The notes below the pieces were generated by a model, which saw only the letters and a program-made list of their open reading frames with translations, was not told the origin of the DNA and did no database searches. From NCBI RefSeq assembly GCF_019801965.1, contig NZ_JAHVIA010000001.1:558001-622000 (forward strand): a DNA stretch of 64,000 nt, read 5' to 3'. Below, in pieces: positions 18,342-28,606 of the stretch. The translations under genes and the position numbers were made by a program. Within the stretch, counting starts at the first letter, position 1; each line of letters begins with the position of its first letter. The stretch comes from Salipiger bermudensis (GTDB taxonomy: Bacteria > Pseudomonadota > Alphaproteobacteria > Rhodobacterales > Rhodobacteraceae).

Positions 18342-20441
18342 CTAGGCGGCCCTCAGGTTGTCCTTCGCGGTGTTGTCACCGAGCTCGAACTCCGACACCA
18401 GCCCGGCGAGGTGCTGCGCCCGCTCGGCGATCTCATGGGCGCTGTCACGGCTGCCCTCGGCGGCGCCGCCATTCTGCGAGGTCAGCTCGTTGAGGCGATG
18501 GATGGCGCTGTTGATCTCCTCGAGCTCCCTGCTCTGCCCATCGGCCGCAGAGCTCACGCCCGACAGGACCTGGTCGACCCGGCGGATCTGCTCGAGGATG
18601 GTCTGAAGGGCTTGGCCGGTCTCTCCGACGAGATCGACCCCGCTCTTCACCTCGGCGGCGCTCTCCTCGATCAGCGCCTTGATCTCCAGCGCCGCATCCG
18701 CCGAGCGCCCGGCGAGCCCCTGCACCTCCATCGCCACCACGGCAAACCCCTTGCCGCTCTCGCCCGCGCGCGCTGCCTCGACCCCCGCATTCAGCGCCAG
18801 AAGGTTGGTCTGGAAGGAAATGTCTTCGATCACCGCGGTGATCTGGGCGATGCGCCCGGAGGATTCCGCGATGCGATCCATCGCCTCCACCGCGCGCCCG
18901 ACGACATTACCCGACTGGTCGGCCCGCTCGCGCGCATCATCGGCGAGATCCTTGGCGTCGCGCAGCGAGCTGCTGGTCTGTTTCAGAGTCTCGGTCAAGC
19001 CCGAGACGGTGTCGGAGGTGCGCGCGATCATCTCGACCTGCCGGGTGGTGCGGTCGGCCAGATCGGTGGCCGAGCTGCGCATCTCGGCGGCCTGGTCGCG
19101 CAACTCCGAGACGGTGGCCGCAAGGGTCAGCATGACCTCGCGCAGGCGCGCCGTGCTGGTGTTGAAATCCTGGCGGATCGAATCGTATTCCGGCGCCAGC
19201 GGGGTCTCGAAGCTCAGGCTGAGCCGGGCATGGGCCAGCGCATTGAGCCCCTCGGTCACCAGGTCCATCACCTGCTGATGCTTGTCGTGCAGCCTGGCCT
19301 CGTCCTGCTCGCGCTTCTCGGTCGCGGCGCGGGTGATCTGCTTGAATCGGTAGATCGAGCGCGCCATCAGCCCGATTTCTCCGCGCGCCTTGATATGCGG
19401 CACCCAGACATCGAAGCGCCCGCCGATCACCTCGTCCATCACCGCCGTCAGACGCCGCAGCCGGCGGGTGACGAGCTCGGACTGGAACAGCGCGAAGCCG
19501 GTGCTCAGCAGCACCACCCCAACAACCAAAAGCGCCTCGAAGCGCAGCGCCCTCCAAGCGGCATCGGCGGACTGCCCGGTCACCGCGGCCAGCTCATCGG
19601 TCAGCCGCGCCTCGACCAGGCGCAGATCGTCGATCCAGGCGGTGGAGGCTGCGAACCATTGCGGCGCGGTGAGCCCGTCACGGCCGGTGCCGTAGGGCAG
19701 CGACAGGATCGTCTGGCGCATCGCCCCGACCGTCCGCGCCGCCTGCTGCTTCTGCAGCTCCTCGACGAAGCCCGGCTCTCCGAGCACGGTTTCGGCGCGG
19801 GCGAGAAACGCCGCCTGCTGCGCGCCGAGATCCGCAAACCGGCGATAGACCGTCGGGGCGAAGTGATCGCCTCCGAGCCCGGTCGCGCCCATTGCACGCT
19901 CGAGCCCGGCGCTTTCCTTGGCCAGCGCCACGAGCTCCGCCGCCTCCATCAACACCGCCCCGCGATCGCCGCCCGCCCCGAGCCGGACCTGGCTCGACGC
20001 CGCCATTAGCTGCCGGATGATGCCGGTGTAGTAGCCCGCAAGTTCCGGCACGCGCAGCTCCAGCGCATCGATCGCGCCGCGCTGCACGTCGAGCTGCGCG
20101 AGCGCTTCCCCGGCATCCGCAACCGCTTCAGACGCGATTTCCGACAGCCGCGCACGATCCAGCCGATAGGCCAGCAGCGCCGTATCCGTCTCGATGCGCT
20201 GCGCCGCCAGCGCATCGGCGAAATTGCCGCCCGACGAGGAGGTGAACCCGGCGGAATAGCCGCGCTCCTTCTGCAGTTCATGCACCAGGTCCGACACCCG
20301 GCGCGATTCCCCGGCGATCTCGGACACGACCGCCTGGCGCTGCGACTGGGCCGACAGCAACCGCACCTCCTGCCCCGCGAGGTAGAGAGCAAGCAGCAGC
20401 AGCGGCGCCACCGCGCTGAGCAGCATCATGCGCAGGCTCAT
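18342..20441 (-). CDS. Methyl-accepting chemotaxis protein with NIT (nitrate/nitrite-sensing) domain
   Basis: A 699-residue inner-membrane chemoreceptor. Helix 1 at about residues 5-22; periplasmic NIT domain to about residue 300 with the typical [12 protein letters not shown] motif; helix 2 at about 303-322; HAMP around 325-380; then a long coiled coil with the signalling hairpin [27 protein letters not shown] split by the conserved glutamates. NIT domains respond to nitrate or nitrite. The C-terminus ends without a CheR-binding NWETF-like pentapeptide. It is divergent from the adenine deaminase gene. No che genes are nearby, so it must signal to an array encoded elsewhere. Confidence 0.9.
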   Translation of the reverse strand: MSLRMMLLSAVAPLLLLALYLAGQEVRLLSAQSQRQAVVSEIAGESRRVSDLVHELQKERGYSAGFTSSSGGNFADALAAQRIETDTALLAYRLDRARLSEIASEAVADAGEALAQLDVQRGAIDALELRVPELAGYYTGIIRQLMAASSQVRLGAGGDRGAVLMEAAELVALAKESAGLERAMGATGLGGDHFAPTVYRRFADLGAQQAAFLARAETVLGEPGFVEELQKQQAARTVGAMRQTILSLPYGTGRDGLTAPQWFAASTAWIDDLRLVEARLTDELAAVTGQSADAAWRALRFEALLVVGVVLLSTGFALFQSELVTRRLRRLTAVMDEVIGGRFDVWVPHIKARGEIGLMARSIYRFKQITRAATEKREQDEARLHDKHQQVMDLVTEGLNALAHARLSLSFETPLAPEYDSIRQDFNTSTARLREVMLTLAATVSELRDQAAEMRSSATDLADRTTRQVEMIARTSDTVSGLTETLKQTSSSLRDAKDLADDARERADQSGNVVGRAVEAMDRIAESSGRIAQITAVIEDISFQTNLLALNAGVEAARAGESGKGFAVVAMEVQGLAGRSADAALEIKALIEESAAEVKSGVDLVGETGQALQTILEQIRRVDQVLSGVSSAADGQSRELEEINSAIHRLNELTSQNGGAAEGSRDSAHEIAERAQHLAGLVSEFELGDNTAKDNLRAA

Positions 20442-20607
20442 GTCAGATCATCCCGTTTGCGTCACACACCCGCAAAGATGTGCGCCGACACCGGTTAAGA
20501 TCCCTTGAACGCCCGCAGCCGCCCGCAAATCCTGCCTGACGCGCCGGCGGGCCTGTCGCCCCGCTGATGGCTGTGCGACACTCCCCGAAACAGCAGCGGA
20601 GGCCGGC

Positions 20608-22305
20608 ATGGCAGATCTCGAAACCCGCATCGCGCAGGGGCGCGGCGACGCCCCGGCAGAGCTCGTCCTGCGTGGCGGCCGCATCCTCGACCTGATCACC
20701 GGTGAGCTTCTCGAAGGCGATGTCGCGATCTGTGGCGACACCATCGTGGGCATCCTCGAGGAGTACGAGGCTGAGAAGGTGATCGACGTCAGCGGGCTGA
20801 TCCTGGTGCCCGGCTTCATCGACACCCACCTGCATATCGAGAGCAGCCTCGTCACGCCCTTCGAGTTCGACCGCTGCGTGACCCCGCGCGGCGTCACCAC
20901 CGCGATCTGCGACCCGCACGAGATCGCCAACGTGATCGGTGCGGCGGGCATCCGCTACTTCCAGGAAGCCAGCGCACAGACGCTGATGGACATCCGCGTC
21001 CAGCTATCCTCCTGCGTCCCCTCGACCCACATGGAGACCGCGGGCGCCGAGCTGCTGGCCGAGGATCTGGCGCCGCTCATGGGGCACCCTTCGGGCATCG
21101 GGCTGGCGGAGTTCATGAACTATCCCGGGGTGATCTTCCGCGACCCGGAGGCGATGAAGAAGCTGCGGCTCTTCGAGGGGGGCCATGTCGACGGCCACTG
21201 CCCGCTGCTCTCCGGCAAGGATCTCAACGCCTATGTCGCCGCCGGCATCCGCACCGAGCACGAGGCGACCAGCGCCGAGGAGGCGCTCGAGAAGCTGCGC
21301 AAGGGGATGCGGGTGCTGATCCGCGAGGGCTCGGTCTCGAAGGACATGCACGCGCTGCAGCCGCTCCTGAGCGAGCGCACGGCGCCCTACATGTGCCTGT
21401 GCACCGATGACCGCAACCCGCTGGATATCGCCGAGCACGGCCATCTCGACTACATGATCCGCACCATGATCGTGCTTGGCACGCCGCCGCTCGCCGCCTA
21501 TCGCGCCGCGACCCTGTCGGCGGCGGAGGCTTTCGGGCTCAAGGATCGCGGCATGATCGCGCCGGGCAAGCGCGCCGATATCGTCGCCATCGACACGCTC
21601 GAGGGCTGCCATGCGCAGCTGGTGCTGGCGGGCGGCGTGGTGGCGGACGAGCCCGCCTTTGCAAGGCGCGGAAGCGTCGCGCCGGTGGGCCGCGGCTCGG
21701 TCAAGGCGCCGCGTCTGTCGCCGGAGCAGTTCCGCGCCACCGGCAATCGCGAAGAGACCGACGTGATCGGCATCCGCGAGGGGCAGATCCTGACCGATCA
21801 CCTCCGCGAAACCATCGCCATCGCCGATGGCGACAAGCGCCCCGATGTCGCGCGCGATCTGGTGCGCATCGCGGTGGCGGAGCGCCATGGCAAGAACGGC
21901 AACGTGGCGACGGGCTTCGTGAAGGGGTTCGGGCTGCAGAGCGGGGCCATCGCCTCGACCGTCTGCCACGATCACCACAACATCGCCTGCGTCGGCGTCG
22001 ACTATGCCGACATGGCGCTGGCGGCGAACCGGCTCGAGGAGATCGAGGGCGGTTTCGTGGTGGCGAAGGGCGGCGAGATCCTCGCCGAGCTGGCACTGCC
22101 GGTGGCAGGGCTGATGAGCCTCGCGCCCTTCGAGGAGGTGCGCGACCGGCTGGTTGATCTGCGCGCCGCGGCGCGGTCGCTCGGGGTGACGCTGGAAGAG
22201 CCCTTCCTGCAGCTCGCCTTCCTTGCCCTGCCGGTGATCCCGTCGCTGAAGATCACCGATCGCGGCATGGTCGACGTGCTGAAATTCGAGATCATCCCGG
22301 GCTGA
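20608..22305 (+). CDS. ade: Adenine deaminase
   Basis: Deaminates adenine to hypoxanthine for purine salvage (amidohydrolase superfamily, AdeC type). The 565-residue length fits. Metal-site motifs are DTHLHIESS near residue 71, VDGHCPLL, and CTDDRNP; the C-terminal half has the family's [12 protein letters not shown] and [11 protein letters not shown]. The ATG follows a GGAGG box. The stop codon abuts the stop of a convergent hypothetical gene with no spacing. A nucleoside/purine-type BMP importer lies 5 kb downstream, a possible functional partner. Confidence 0.95.
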   Translation: MADLETRIAQGRGDAPAELVLRGGRILDLITGELLEGDVAICGDTIVGILEEYEAEKVIDVSGLILVPGFIDTHLHIESSLVTPFEFDRCVTPRGVTTAICDPHEIANVIGAAGIRYFQEASAQTLMDIRVQLSSCVPSTHMETAGAELLAEDLAPLMGHPSGIGLAEFMNYPGVIFRDPEAMKKLRLFEGGHVDGHCPLLSGKDLNAYVAAGIRTEHEATSAEEALEKLRKGMRVLIREGSVSKDMHALQPLLSERTAPYMCLCTDDRNPLDIAEHGHLDYMIRTMIVLGTPPLAAYRAATLSAAEAFGLKDRGMIAPGKRADIVAIDTLEGCHAQLVLAGGVVADEPAFARRGSVAPVGRGSVKAPRLSPEQFRATGNREETDVIGIREGQILTDHLRETIAIADGDKRPDVARDLVRIAVAERHGKNGNVATGFVKGFGLQSGAIASTVCHDHHNIACVGVDYADMALAANRLEEIEGGFVVAKGGEILAELALPVAGLMSLAPFEEVRDRLVDLRAAARSLGVTLEEPFLQLAFLALPVIPSLKITDRGMVDVLKFEIIPG

Positions 22306-22728
22306 TCAGCCGCCTTCGCAGCGCTGATAGGTCAGGTCCACGGGCGCGGCCTCGGGCCCGGTTTCCCGCCGCGTGAGCGTGTCGCCCTGCTCCGAGAGGG
22401 TGAGCAAAACGTCATGCGACCAGGTCTGGCCTTCGCCGGTGTAGGAGAACTGCGCCTCAACCTTTTCCGGACCAAGCTGCACGACATCGCGCATGGTGGC
22501 GCGGGACTCGTAGAAAGTGAGGTGGCGCGCGGTGACGACCATCAGCCCCTTGGCATCGGCCCGGCCCGGTCCGCAATCCTCCGCGACGAGGCCCCAGCGA
22601 CCGCGCATCTCGTCGGGCAGCACCTGAAGCTCCACCTCTTCGGATGGGGTTGGCGCCTCGTCCGGCGCACACATTCCGACCTGCAACAGCGAGAGCAGGG
22701 CGACCGGCAGTGCGATATCCCGTATCAT
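22306..22728 (-). CDS. Small exported hypothetical protein
   Basis: A 140-residue protein with a short hydrophobic N-terminus (IALPVALLSLLQVGMC) that could be a signal peptide; the VGMC stretch is a poor lipobox, so lipoprotein status is doubtful. The mature part is acidic with Trp and Cys pairs (RGRWGLVAEDCGPG and TYQRCEGG), perhaps one disulfide. It resembles small periplasmic lipocalin-like beta proteins but I recognise no family. It is preceded on the same strand by a lytic transglycosylase gene 42 bp upstream and may be its operon partner. Confidence 0.7.
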   Translation of the reverse strand: MIRDIALPVALLSLLQVGMCAPDEAPTPSEEVELQVLPDEMRGRWGLVAEDCGPGRADAKGLMVVTARHLTFYESRATMRDVVQLGPEKVEAQFSYTGEGQTWSHDVLLTLSEQGDTLTRRETGPEAAPVDLTYQRCEGG

Positions 22729-22770
22729 GCACGGGTAACGAAAAGCCCCGGCGCCCGGTTCCGATCCGTA

Positions 22771-23946
22771 TCAGAGCAGGTTCAGCAGCTCGAGGGTCGG
22801 CCAGCCATCCGCCGGCAGGCCGAGCTTGGCCTGCATGTCGCGCACCGCCGAGCGCGTCCCGGCGCCGAGAATGCCGTCGATGCCGCCGACGTCGTAGCCC
22901 CGCGCATCGAGCGCGCGCTGCAGCGCCTGCATCTGCTCACCCGAGAGACCGGGGGCCGGATTGCCCGGATCGTAGACCGGGGCGCCCTCCAACCGCGTGG
23001 CGAAGTAGGCGGCGGTCATCACGTAGGTAAAGCTTTGGTTCCACTCGAAATAGACGCGGAAATTCGGGTAGGCGATGAAGCTCGGCCCGCCGCGCCCCTG
23101 CGGCAGAAGGATCGACGCCTCGAGCCGCCCGTCATCGAGCGCCCCCTCGCGGGCGCGCACGCCGAGGCGCTCCCACTCGGCCACTGTCATCGTGGTTTCG
23201 AGCCCGGTCTGCGACCAGTCCATGTCGGCGGGCAGGACAACCTCCTGCAGCCACGGCTCACCATGCCGCCAGCCCAGCTCCGAGAGCATCCTGGCCCCGG
23301 AAAGCAACGCATCCGGCGCCGAGGTCTTGAGGGTGACATGGCCGTCGCCATCGCCGTCCATGCCGTTTTCGAGGATGTCCTTGGGCAGCATCTGCACCAT
23401 GCCGATCTCGCCTGCCCAGGCGCCGGTGGTGCGGGCGGGATCGAAATCGCCGCGCTCGTAGAGCTCCAGCGCGGCGAAGATCTGCGGCCGGAAGATCTCG
23501 GGGCGGCGGCAGTCATGCGCCAGCGTCACCAGCGCGTTCAGCGTGTTGAAATCGCCCTGGAAGGCGCCGTAATCGGTCTCGAAGGCCCAGAACGCCAGAA
23601 GCACGCCGCGCGAGATGCCGTAATCGCGCTCGATCCGCGCGAAGACCTCGTCCCAGCGCTGCGCCAGCTGACGGCCGCGGTCGAGCCGGTCCTGGCTGAT
23701 CAGCTTGCGCGAGAACTCGATGAAGGGGGTCTGGAAGATGCCCTGCGCCCGGTCGCGGCGCAGCACGCTGCCGTCCTGCCGCACGCCGGAGAGAAAGCGC
23801 TCCGTCACCTGCGCGTCATGGCCCATCGCCACCGCCTCGTCCCGGAGACCCGCCTTGAAGGCGGCGAAGTCACCGCCGCAAGGCACCTCCTGCGCGGCGG
23901 CGGCGCCGGAAAGGGTAAGGGCGATGAGACAGGAGAGCGCGCGCAT
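22771..23946 (-). CDS. Lytic murein transglycosylase (MltB family) with peptidoglycan-binding domain
   Basis: Cleaves glycan strands of peptidoglycan to 1,6-anhydromuropeptides in the periplasm. The signal peptide covers about residues 1-19 (AAAAQE). The catalytic Glu123 is in FETDYGAFQGDFNTLNALV, the MltB signature; GEIGMVQMLPKDILENG is the second conserved block. A C-terminal PG_binding_1 domain (about 330-391; DARGYDVGGIDGILGAGTRSAV) anchors it to the wall. Length 391 residues is normal. The next gene downstream is a small exported protein. Confidence 0.93.
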   Translation of the reverse strand: MRALSCLIALTLSGAAAAQEVPCGGDFAAFKAGLRDEAVAMGHDAQVTERFLSGVRQDGSVLRRDRAQGIFQTPFIEFSRKLISQDRLDRGRQLAQRWDEVFARIERDYGISRGVLLAFWAFETDYGAFQGDFNTLNALVTLAHDCRRPEIFRPQIFAALELYERGDFDPARTTGAWAGEIGMVQMLPKDILENGMDGDGDGHVTLKTSAPDALLSGARMLSELGWRHGEPWLQEVVLPADMDWSQTGLETTMTVAEWERLGVRAREGALDDGRLEASILLPQGRGGPSFIAYPNFRVYFEWNQSFTYVMTAAYFATRLEGAPVYDPGNPAPGLSGEQMQALQRALDARGYDVGGIDGILGAGTRSAVRDMQAKLGLPADGWPTLELLNLL

Positions 23947-24042
23947 GTGAACCTCGTTTCCGCGTTTGGCGGCACAGTATCAGGCCCGGTTCGCGGCGCA
24001 AGAAGCGCCATCCCGCCGATGTTTGCCTTTCGTTCACATTCC

Positions 24043-24057
24043 TTACGAGTTCGTTAA
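24043..24057. promoter_or_regulatory. CtrA-like binding site
   Basis: TTAC-N7-TTAA, seven of eight defined bases of the CtrA consensus TTAA-N7-TTAA. It lies 67 bp before the start of the atypical receiver gene in an AT-rich promoter zone. Confidence 0.4.
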
Positions 24058-24123
24058 ACATTTCTTTAGAAGTGAGGAGGACAAAGGCGGCATCGCTGGG
24101 GGCGATAGCCAACGGAGGCGCGC

Positions 24124-24492
24124 ATGAACGTGCTCATCGTCGAAAGCCGGGAAGAGCTGGGCGGCCTGTGGTCGCGCCATCTCGCGCGGCTTGGCGCCAC
24201 GGTCCAGATCGCGCGGACCGAGGAGGAGGCAACCGCCCGCCTGCTCGACAGCCCGGTCGACATCATGGTTCTGGATCTCGTGCTCGACGAGGGCAGCGCC
24301 ATCGCGGTGGCGGATTTCGCCAATTACCGCCGCCCCGGGGCGAAGGTGATCTTCGTCACCAACACCTCGTTCTTCTCGGACGGTTCGATCTTCCAGCTCT
24401 GCAGCAACGCCTGCGCTTACCTGCCAAGCGCGACGCCGCCGGCGGATCTGGCCGCGATGATCGAGCATTTCGGGCAGCCAGAGCCGCATTGA
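24124..24492 (+). CDS. Stand-alone atypical receiver-domain protein
   Basis: A 122-residue single domain with the receiver fold: MNVLIVESREELGG, Asp51 in MVLDLVLDEG at the phosphoacceptor position, and IFVTNTSFF at the Thr/Ser switch. The acidic pair after strand 1 is replaced by Glu-Ser-Arg, and the invariant Lys after strand 5 is missing (YLPSATP). So it may be phosphorylated poorly or work without phosphorylation. No output domain. A GGAGG box lies just before the ATG. No kinase gene is adjacent; the upstream CtrA-like site suggests cell-cycle or motility control. Confidence 0.8.
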   Translation: MNVLIVESREELGGLWSRHLARLGATVQIARTEEEATARLLDSPVDIMVLDLVLDEGSAIAVADFANYRRPGAKVIFVTNTSFFSDGSIFQLCSNACAYLPSATPPADLAAMIEHFGQPEPH

Positions 24493-24500
24493 TCCTCGGG

Positions 24501-25487
24501 TCAGGCGGCCTTGAGCGCCTCGCGCCCATGCGGCGCCATCAGGTCGAGATCGGGGCCGACCGGGATGATCCGGTTCGGATTGATCATGTCGTGGCTGTAA
24601 TAGTAGTGCCGCTTGAAGTGGTCGAAATACACCGTGTCGGCGACACCCGGCCATTGGTAGAGCTCGCGGGTGTAGGCCCAGAGGTTCGGATAGTCGACGA
24701 TCCGCGCCTTGTTGCACTTGAAGTGGACGTTGTAGACCTGATCGAAGCGGATCAGCGTGGTAAAGAGCCGCCAGTCAGCCTCGGTGATCCGGTCGCCCAT
24801 CAGGTAACGGCCTTTCGAGAGCCGCTCCTCGATCCAGTCAAGGCTCTCGAAGAGCGGGCCGACCGCGTCGTCATAGGCCTCCTGAGAGGTGGCAAAGCCA
24901 GCCTTGTAGACGCCGTTGTTCACCGTGTCGTAGATCCGTGCGTTGATCGGCTCGATGGCTTCGCGCAGCTCTTCCGGCCAGTAATCATCGCTGTTGCCGG
25001 TGAGCCCGTCGAAGGCCTCGTTGAACATGCGGATGATCTCGGCGCTCTCGTTCGAGACGATGGTCTCGCGCTCCTTGTCCCACAGCACTGGCACCGTGAC
25101 GCGGCCCGAGATGTCGGGCTTGGCCTTGGTGTAGAGGTCGCGCAGGAAGGGCAGATCGTAGAGCCGATCACCGGTTGCGCCGGGGAAATCGGTCTGGAAG
25201 GTCCAGCCATCCGAGAGCATGTCGGGATGCACGACGCTGACCGGGATCAGCTCTTCCAACCCCTTGAGCGCACGGAACACCAGCGTCCGGTGCGCCCACG
25301 GGCAGGCATAGCTGACATAGAGATGGTAGCGCCCCGGCTCGGCCTTGAAGCCGCCCTCACCGGACGGACCGGCACTGCCATCGGCGGTGATCCAGTTGCG
25401 AAACGCGGTCTCGCTGCGTTGAAATTTGCCGCTGTCGTCGTTGTAGTCCCAGCGGTCCTGCCATTCGCCGTCAACCAGCAAACCCAT
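24501..25487 (-). CDS. Glutathionyl-hydroquinone reductase (GST family, Xi class)
   Basis: Removes glutathione from glutathionyl-hydroquinones (EC 1.8.5.7 family, YqjG/PcpF type). The 328-residue length is right. The catalytic Cys62 is in YACPWAHRTL; the C-terminal domain has the family segments GRYLMGDRITEADWRLF and YPNLWAYTRELYQWPGV. It converges with the receiver gene 9 bp away. It may protect the quinone pool, in line with the several quinone enzymes in this window. Confidence 0.93.
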   Translation of the reverse strand: MGLLVDGEWQDRWDYNDDSGKFQRSETAFRNWITADGSAGPSGEGGFKAEPGRYHLYVSYACPWAHRTLVFRALKGLEELIPVSVVHPDMLSDGWTFQTDFPGATGDRLYDLPFLRDLYTKAKPDISGRVTVPVLWDKERETIVSNESAEIIRMFNEAFDGLTGNSDDYWPEELREAIEPINARIYDTVNNGVYKAGFATSQEAYDDAVGPLFESLDWIEERLSKGRYLMGDRITEADWRLFTTLIRFDQVYNVHFKCNKARIVDYPNLWAYTRELYQWPGVADTVYFDHFKRHYYYSHDMINPNRIIPVGPDLDLMAPHGREALKAA

Positions 25488-25619
25488 CGGCTCTCTCCTC
25501 TTTGGTTGGGGAAGAACCTAGGGTTTCGACGCGTGCAAGCAATTCCGGGGCCGCGCGCAGGATCCTTGCGCAGCCGCACAGCCCGGCGCGGAGCCTTCCC
25601 CCCGCGCCGGAAAATGCCC

Positions 25620-26024
25620 CTATTGCTGGATCGACTCGAGGTAATAGGCGATCGACAGGATGCGCCCGCGCGCCAGCGCCTCGGCACCGCCCATCATGCC
25701 GCTCTCCCCCATCAGCCGCGACTTGAACACGGTGCCCCAGATCGGCATCGGATCGCCATGGGCGCGCAGCGTGGTGCGACCGTCGATGATGTGAATGACC
25801 TCGAGCATCGGGAACACGCCGTCATTGTTGGCCGCGAGATGCGTCAGGTCGGGCATCTCCACGGTCAGGAGCTCGGCCAGAGGCCCCTGCCCCATGCCGC
25901 TCTCGCCATGGCAGCCGGCGCAACCCTCGATGAAATCCTGCTTGCCCATGTCGTCGGCCAGCCCGGCCCCGGTGCTCAGCGCAAGGGCCGCGGCGGCGGC
26001 CAGCGTGGTTTTCAGACGTGTCAT
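25620..26024 (-). CDS. Periplasmic class I cytochrome c
   Basis: A 134-residue monohaem cytochrome c. Signal peptide about 1-23; haem motif CAGCH (Cys35, Cys38, His39); Met93 in GDPMPIWG is the likely axial ligand. The ATG with GGGGAG 9 bp upstream is preferred over a longer open frame because it places the signal peptide at the N-terminus. Its redox partner is not evident. A perfect 10-bp palindrome, TGACATGTCA (26086-26095), sits about 62 bp upstream of the start. Confidence 0.92.
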   Translation of the reverse strand: MTRLKTTLAAAAALALSTGAGLADDMGKQDFIEGCAGCHGESGMGQGPLAELLTVEMPDLTHLAANNDGVFPMLEVIHIIDGRTTLRAHGDPMPIWGTVFKSRLMGESGMMGGAEALARGRILSIAYYLESIQQ

Positions 26025-26176
26025 GTCGTGTCTCCCCTTCATCGGTGATGAACCTCCCTCACGTCGCGCGGTCACATGCGCGAAGTGACATGTCAACGAA
26101 GCGCCGGTTTACGCGGCGCCACCTTGACCTGCCTCATTGACAGGAGTGGGAGCGGGAGAAACGAGGGCGGCGTGGT

Positions 26177-26413
26177 TCAGCGCCGGTTGTAGACCTGCCA
26201 GAGCCAGAGCAGCAGCATGGCGCCCAGCACCGCGCCGATGAGCCCGGCCAGCGCGCCGGTCACCGCGATCAACAGCCGCAGTACCAGCCCGCCGATCACC
26301 GCCCCGGCGATGCCGATGGCGACGGTCTCGACGGTGCCGAGATTGACCTTCATGACACGCGTGGCGAGGAATCCCGCCGCCGCGCCGATGATGATGAGCC
26401 AGACGACCGACAT
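26177..26413 (-). CDS. GlsB/YeaQ-like small membrane protein A
   Basis: A 78-residue, very hydrophobic protein with about three helices and glycine-rich turns (IIIGAAAGFLATRVMK, VAIGIAGAVIGGLVLR) as in the GlsB/YeaQ/YmgE (transglycosylase-associated) family, ending in a basic tail. It follows its paralogue by 5 bp and probably shares the fmt transcript. Members are tied to envelope stress, but no biochemical role is established. Confidence 0.75.
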   Translation of the reverse strand: MSVVWLIIIGAAAGFLATRVMKVNLGTVETVAIGIAGAVIGGLVLRLLIAVTGALAGLIGAVLGAMLLLWLWQVYNRR

Positions 26414-26418
26414 GGGCC

Positions 26419-26661
26419 TTACCTCCGTCTTCGCCAGTGAAACGGCACGATGATCAGCGCCCCGATCGACGAGGCGATGGCGTTGAGCCCCGGCGAGCCG
26501 AAGCCGATGCCAAACATCAGCCGGATGAAATAGGCAAGGAACGCGCCGCCGATGCAGATGATGATGCTCGGCAGGATGCCGTTGCGGGTGAAGCCGCTGC
26601 GCTCGGAGGCGTAGCCGACGATGCCCGCGATCACCACCGTGCCGATCAGCGTGGGAAACAT
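26419..26661 (-). CDS. GlsB/YeaQ-like small membrane protein B
   Basis: An 80-residue protein with about three helices (LIGTVVIAGIVGYASERSG, ILPSIIICIGGAFLAYFI) and an Arg-rich C-terminus. It overlaps the fmt stop codon by one base, so it is translationally coupled to fmt, and it is followed by a second protein of the same type. Placing two such proteins behind fmt is unusual. The family call rests on the glycine-patterned helices and size. Confidence 0.7.
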   Translation of the reverse strand: MFPTLIGTVVIAGIVGYASERSGFTRNGILPSIIICIGGAFLAYFIRLMFGIGFGSPGLNAIASSIGALIIVPFHWRRRR

Positions 26662-27575
26662 CAGCCCGCCCCCAGCTGCGCGCCCTGCGGGATCGCCATG
26701 CCACGCAGGAAGCTCTCGACATCCTGCGCCCCCTTGCCGGCGCGCTGCGCGCGGGTGATCTGCACGGCGCCGTCGCCACAGGCGATGGTGAAGCCATCGT
26801 CGAGCGCGGTGCCCGGCGCGCCCTGCCCTTCGGTCACGCGCGCCCCCAGCAGCTTGATGCGGTGCTCGCCCAGCATGGTCCAGGCGCCGGGGAACGGCGC
26901 CAGCCCGCGGATCTGGCGCGAGATCTCGTCTGCCGGGCGCGACCAGTCGACCGCCGCCTCGGCCTTGTCGATCTTCTGCGCGTAGGTGACGCCCTCCTCG
27001 GGCTGCACCTCAGGGGTCAGCGTGTCCAGCCGCGACAACGCCTCGACGATCAGCCGCGCGCCCATGGCGCTCAGCCGGTCGTGCAACTCGCCGGTGGTCT
27101 CCTCGGGGCTGATCGCAGTGGCCTCGCGCAGCAGCACCGGCCCGGTGTCGAGCCCGGCCTCCATCTGCATGATGCAGATGCCGGTTTCCGCATCGCCCGA
27201 CAGGATCGCCCGGTGGATCGGCGCGGCGCCGCGCCAGCGCGGCAGCAGTGAGGCGTGGATGTTGAGGCAGCCACTGGCGGGCGCGTCGAGAATGGCCTGC
27301 GGCAGGATCAGCCCGTAGGCCACCACCACCGCAATATCGGCTTTGAGCTCGGCGAAGCGCGCCTGCTCCTCCGGCGATTTCAGACTCACCGGGTGGCGCA
27401 CCTCGAGCCCCAGCGCCTCGGCGCGGGCGTGCACCGGCGTGGGCCGGTCCTTCTTGCCCCGCCCGGCGGGGCGCGGCGGCTGGCAATAGACCGCGGCGAT
27501 CTCGTGCCCGGCCTCGACCAGCGCCTCGAGCACCGGCACCGAGAACTCCGGCGTTCCCATGAAGATCACCCGCAT
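26661..27575 (-). CDS. fmt: Methionyl-tRNA formyltransferase
   Basis: Formylates initiator Met-tRNA using 10-formyl-THF. The 304-residue length is typical. [19 protein letters not shown] is the standard N-terminus; [20 protein letters not shown] holds the catalytic Asn-His and [11 protein letters not shown] loop; the C-terminal OB domain follows from about residue 205. The usual peptide deformylase (def) is not adjacent. Two small membrane-protein genes follow in the same operon. Confidence 0.97.
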   Translation of the reverse strand: MRVIFMGTPEFSVPVLEALVEAGHEIAAVYCQPPRPAGRGKKDRPTPVHARAEALGLEVRHPVSLKSPEEQARFAELKADIAVVVAYGLILPQAILDAPASGCLNIHASLLPRWRGAAPIHRAILSGDAETGICIMQMEAGLDTGPVLLREATAISPEETTGELHDRLSAMGARLIVEALSRLDTLTPEVQPEEGVTYAQKIDKAEAAVDWSRPADEISRQIRGLAPFPGAWTMLGEHRIKLLGARVTEGQGAPGTALDDGFTIACGDGAVQITRAQRAGKGAQDVESFLRGMAIPQGAQLGAG

Positions 27576-27640
27576 TGGCCTGCTCCTTGCTCAGCTCAGT
27601 CCTCTCCGAGATAGTCGCTCGGAGGGGCGGAGGCCAGTGC

Positions 27641-28606
27641 TCAGCGCTCCTTGAGATAGGGCTCGCCGCTGGCGCGCGGCGGGATCGCCTTGCCGACGAA
27701 GCCCGCGAGGATAATGACGGTCAGGATGTAGGGCAGCGCGTCCATCACCTGCACCGGGATCACGATGCCGCCGAGGTCGATGTTCTGGTAGCGCAGCGCC
27801 ACCGCCTGCAGCAGTCCGAAGAGCAGGCAGGCCCAGAGCGCGTACCACGGCCGCCACTTGGCGAAGATCAGAGCCGCCAGCGCGATGTAGCCGCGCCCGG
27901 CTGTCATCTCGCGCACGAAGCCCGCCTGCAGGCCGGTGGCGAGATAGGCCCCGGCAAGGCCGCAGAGCAGGCCGCAGATGGCGATGGCGGCGTAGCGCAG
28001 CCCGATCACCGAGACACCGGCGGTGTCGACCGCCTCCGGCGCCTCGCCCACCGCGCGCAGGCGCAGGCCGAAGCGGGTCCGGTAGAGGACGAACCATGTC
28101 AGCGGCACCATCAGGAAGGCGACATAGACGAGGATCGAATGGCCCGAGATCAGCTCGGCATAGATCGGCCCGACCACCGGCACGCCCGAGAGCGCCTCGG
28201 CAAAGGGCAGCGTGATCGGGGTGAAGCGCCCGCCGCCGATCAGCGAGGGGGTGCGGCCACCCTGCCCGAACCAGCTCTGCGCGATCAGCACCGTGAGGCC
28301 GGAGGCGAGGAAGTTGATCGCCACGCCCGAGATCAGCTGGTTGCCGCGGAAGGTGATCGAGGCGAGCCCGTGGATGGCGCTCATCAGCGTGGCCGAGACG
28401 ATCCCCGCCAGCAGTCCGAGCCAGACCGAGCCGGTCACCGCGGCGACGGCTGCGGAGGCGAAGGCGGCGGCGAGCATCTTGCCCTCGAGGCCGATATCGA
28501 CAACGCCCGAGCGCTCCGAGAACAGCCCCGCGAGACAGGCGAAGAGCAGCGGCGTGGCGAGGCGCACGGTGGAGTCGAGCACCTGCAGAAGGGTTGCGAA
28601 ATCCAT
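27641..28606 (-). CDS. BMP-family ABC importer, permease 2
   Basis: A 321-residue permease of the BPD_transp_2 family with 8-10 helices. FSERSGVVDIGLEGKMLAAAF near residue 27 and the GLRLRAVGEAPEAVDTAGV coupling-helix segment are diagnostic of nucleoside/purine-type BMP importers. It begins in an ATGA overlap with permease 1. The start ATG (MDFATLLQ) is chosen for that coupling; the longer open frame upstream is antisense to nothing but lies inside permease 1. Last gene of the importer operon. Confidence 0.93.
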   Translation of the reverse strand: MDFATLLQVLDSTVRLATPLLFACLAGLFSERSGVVDIGLEGKMLAAAFASAAVAAVTGSVWLGLLAGIVSATLMSAIHGLASITFRGNQLISGVAINFLASGLTVLIAQSWFGQGGRTPSLIGGGRFTPITLPFAEALSGVPVVGPIYAELISGHSILVYVAFLMVPLTWFVLYRTRFGLRLRAVGEAPEAVDTAGVSVIGLRYAAIAICGLLCGLAGAYLATGLQAGFVREMTAGRGYIALAALIFAKWRPWYALWACLLFGLLQAVALRYQNIDLGGIVIPVQVMDALPYILTVIILAGFVGKAIPPRASGEPYLKER

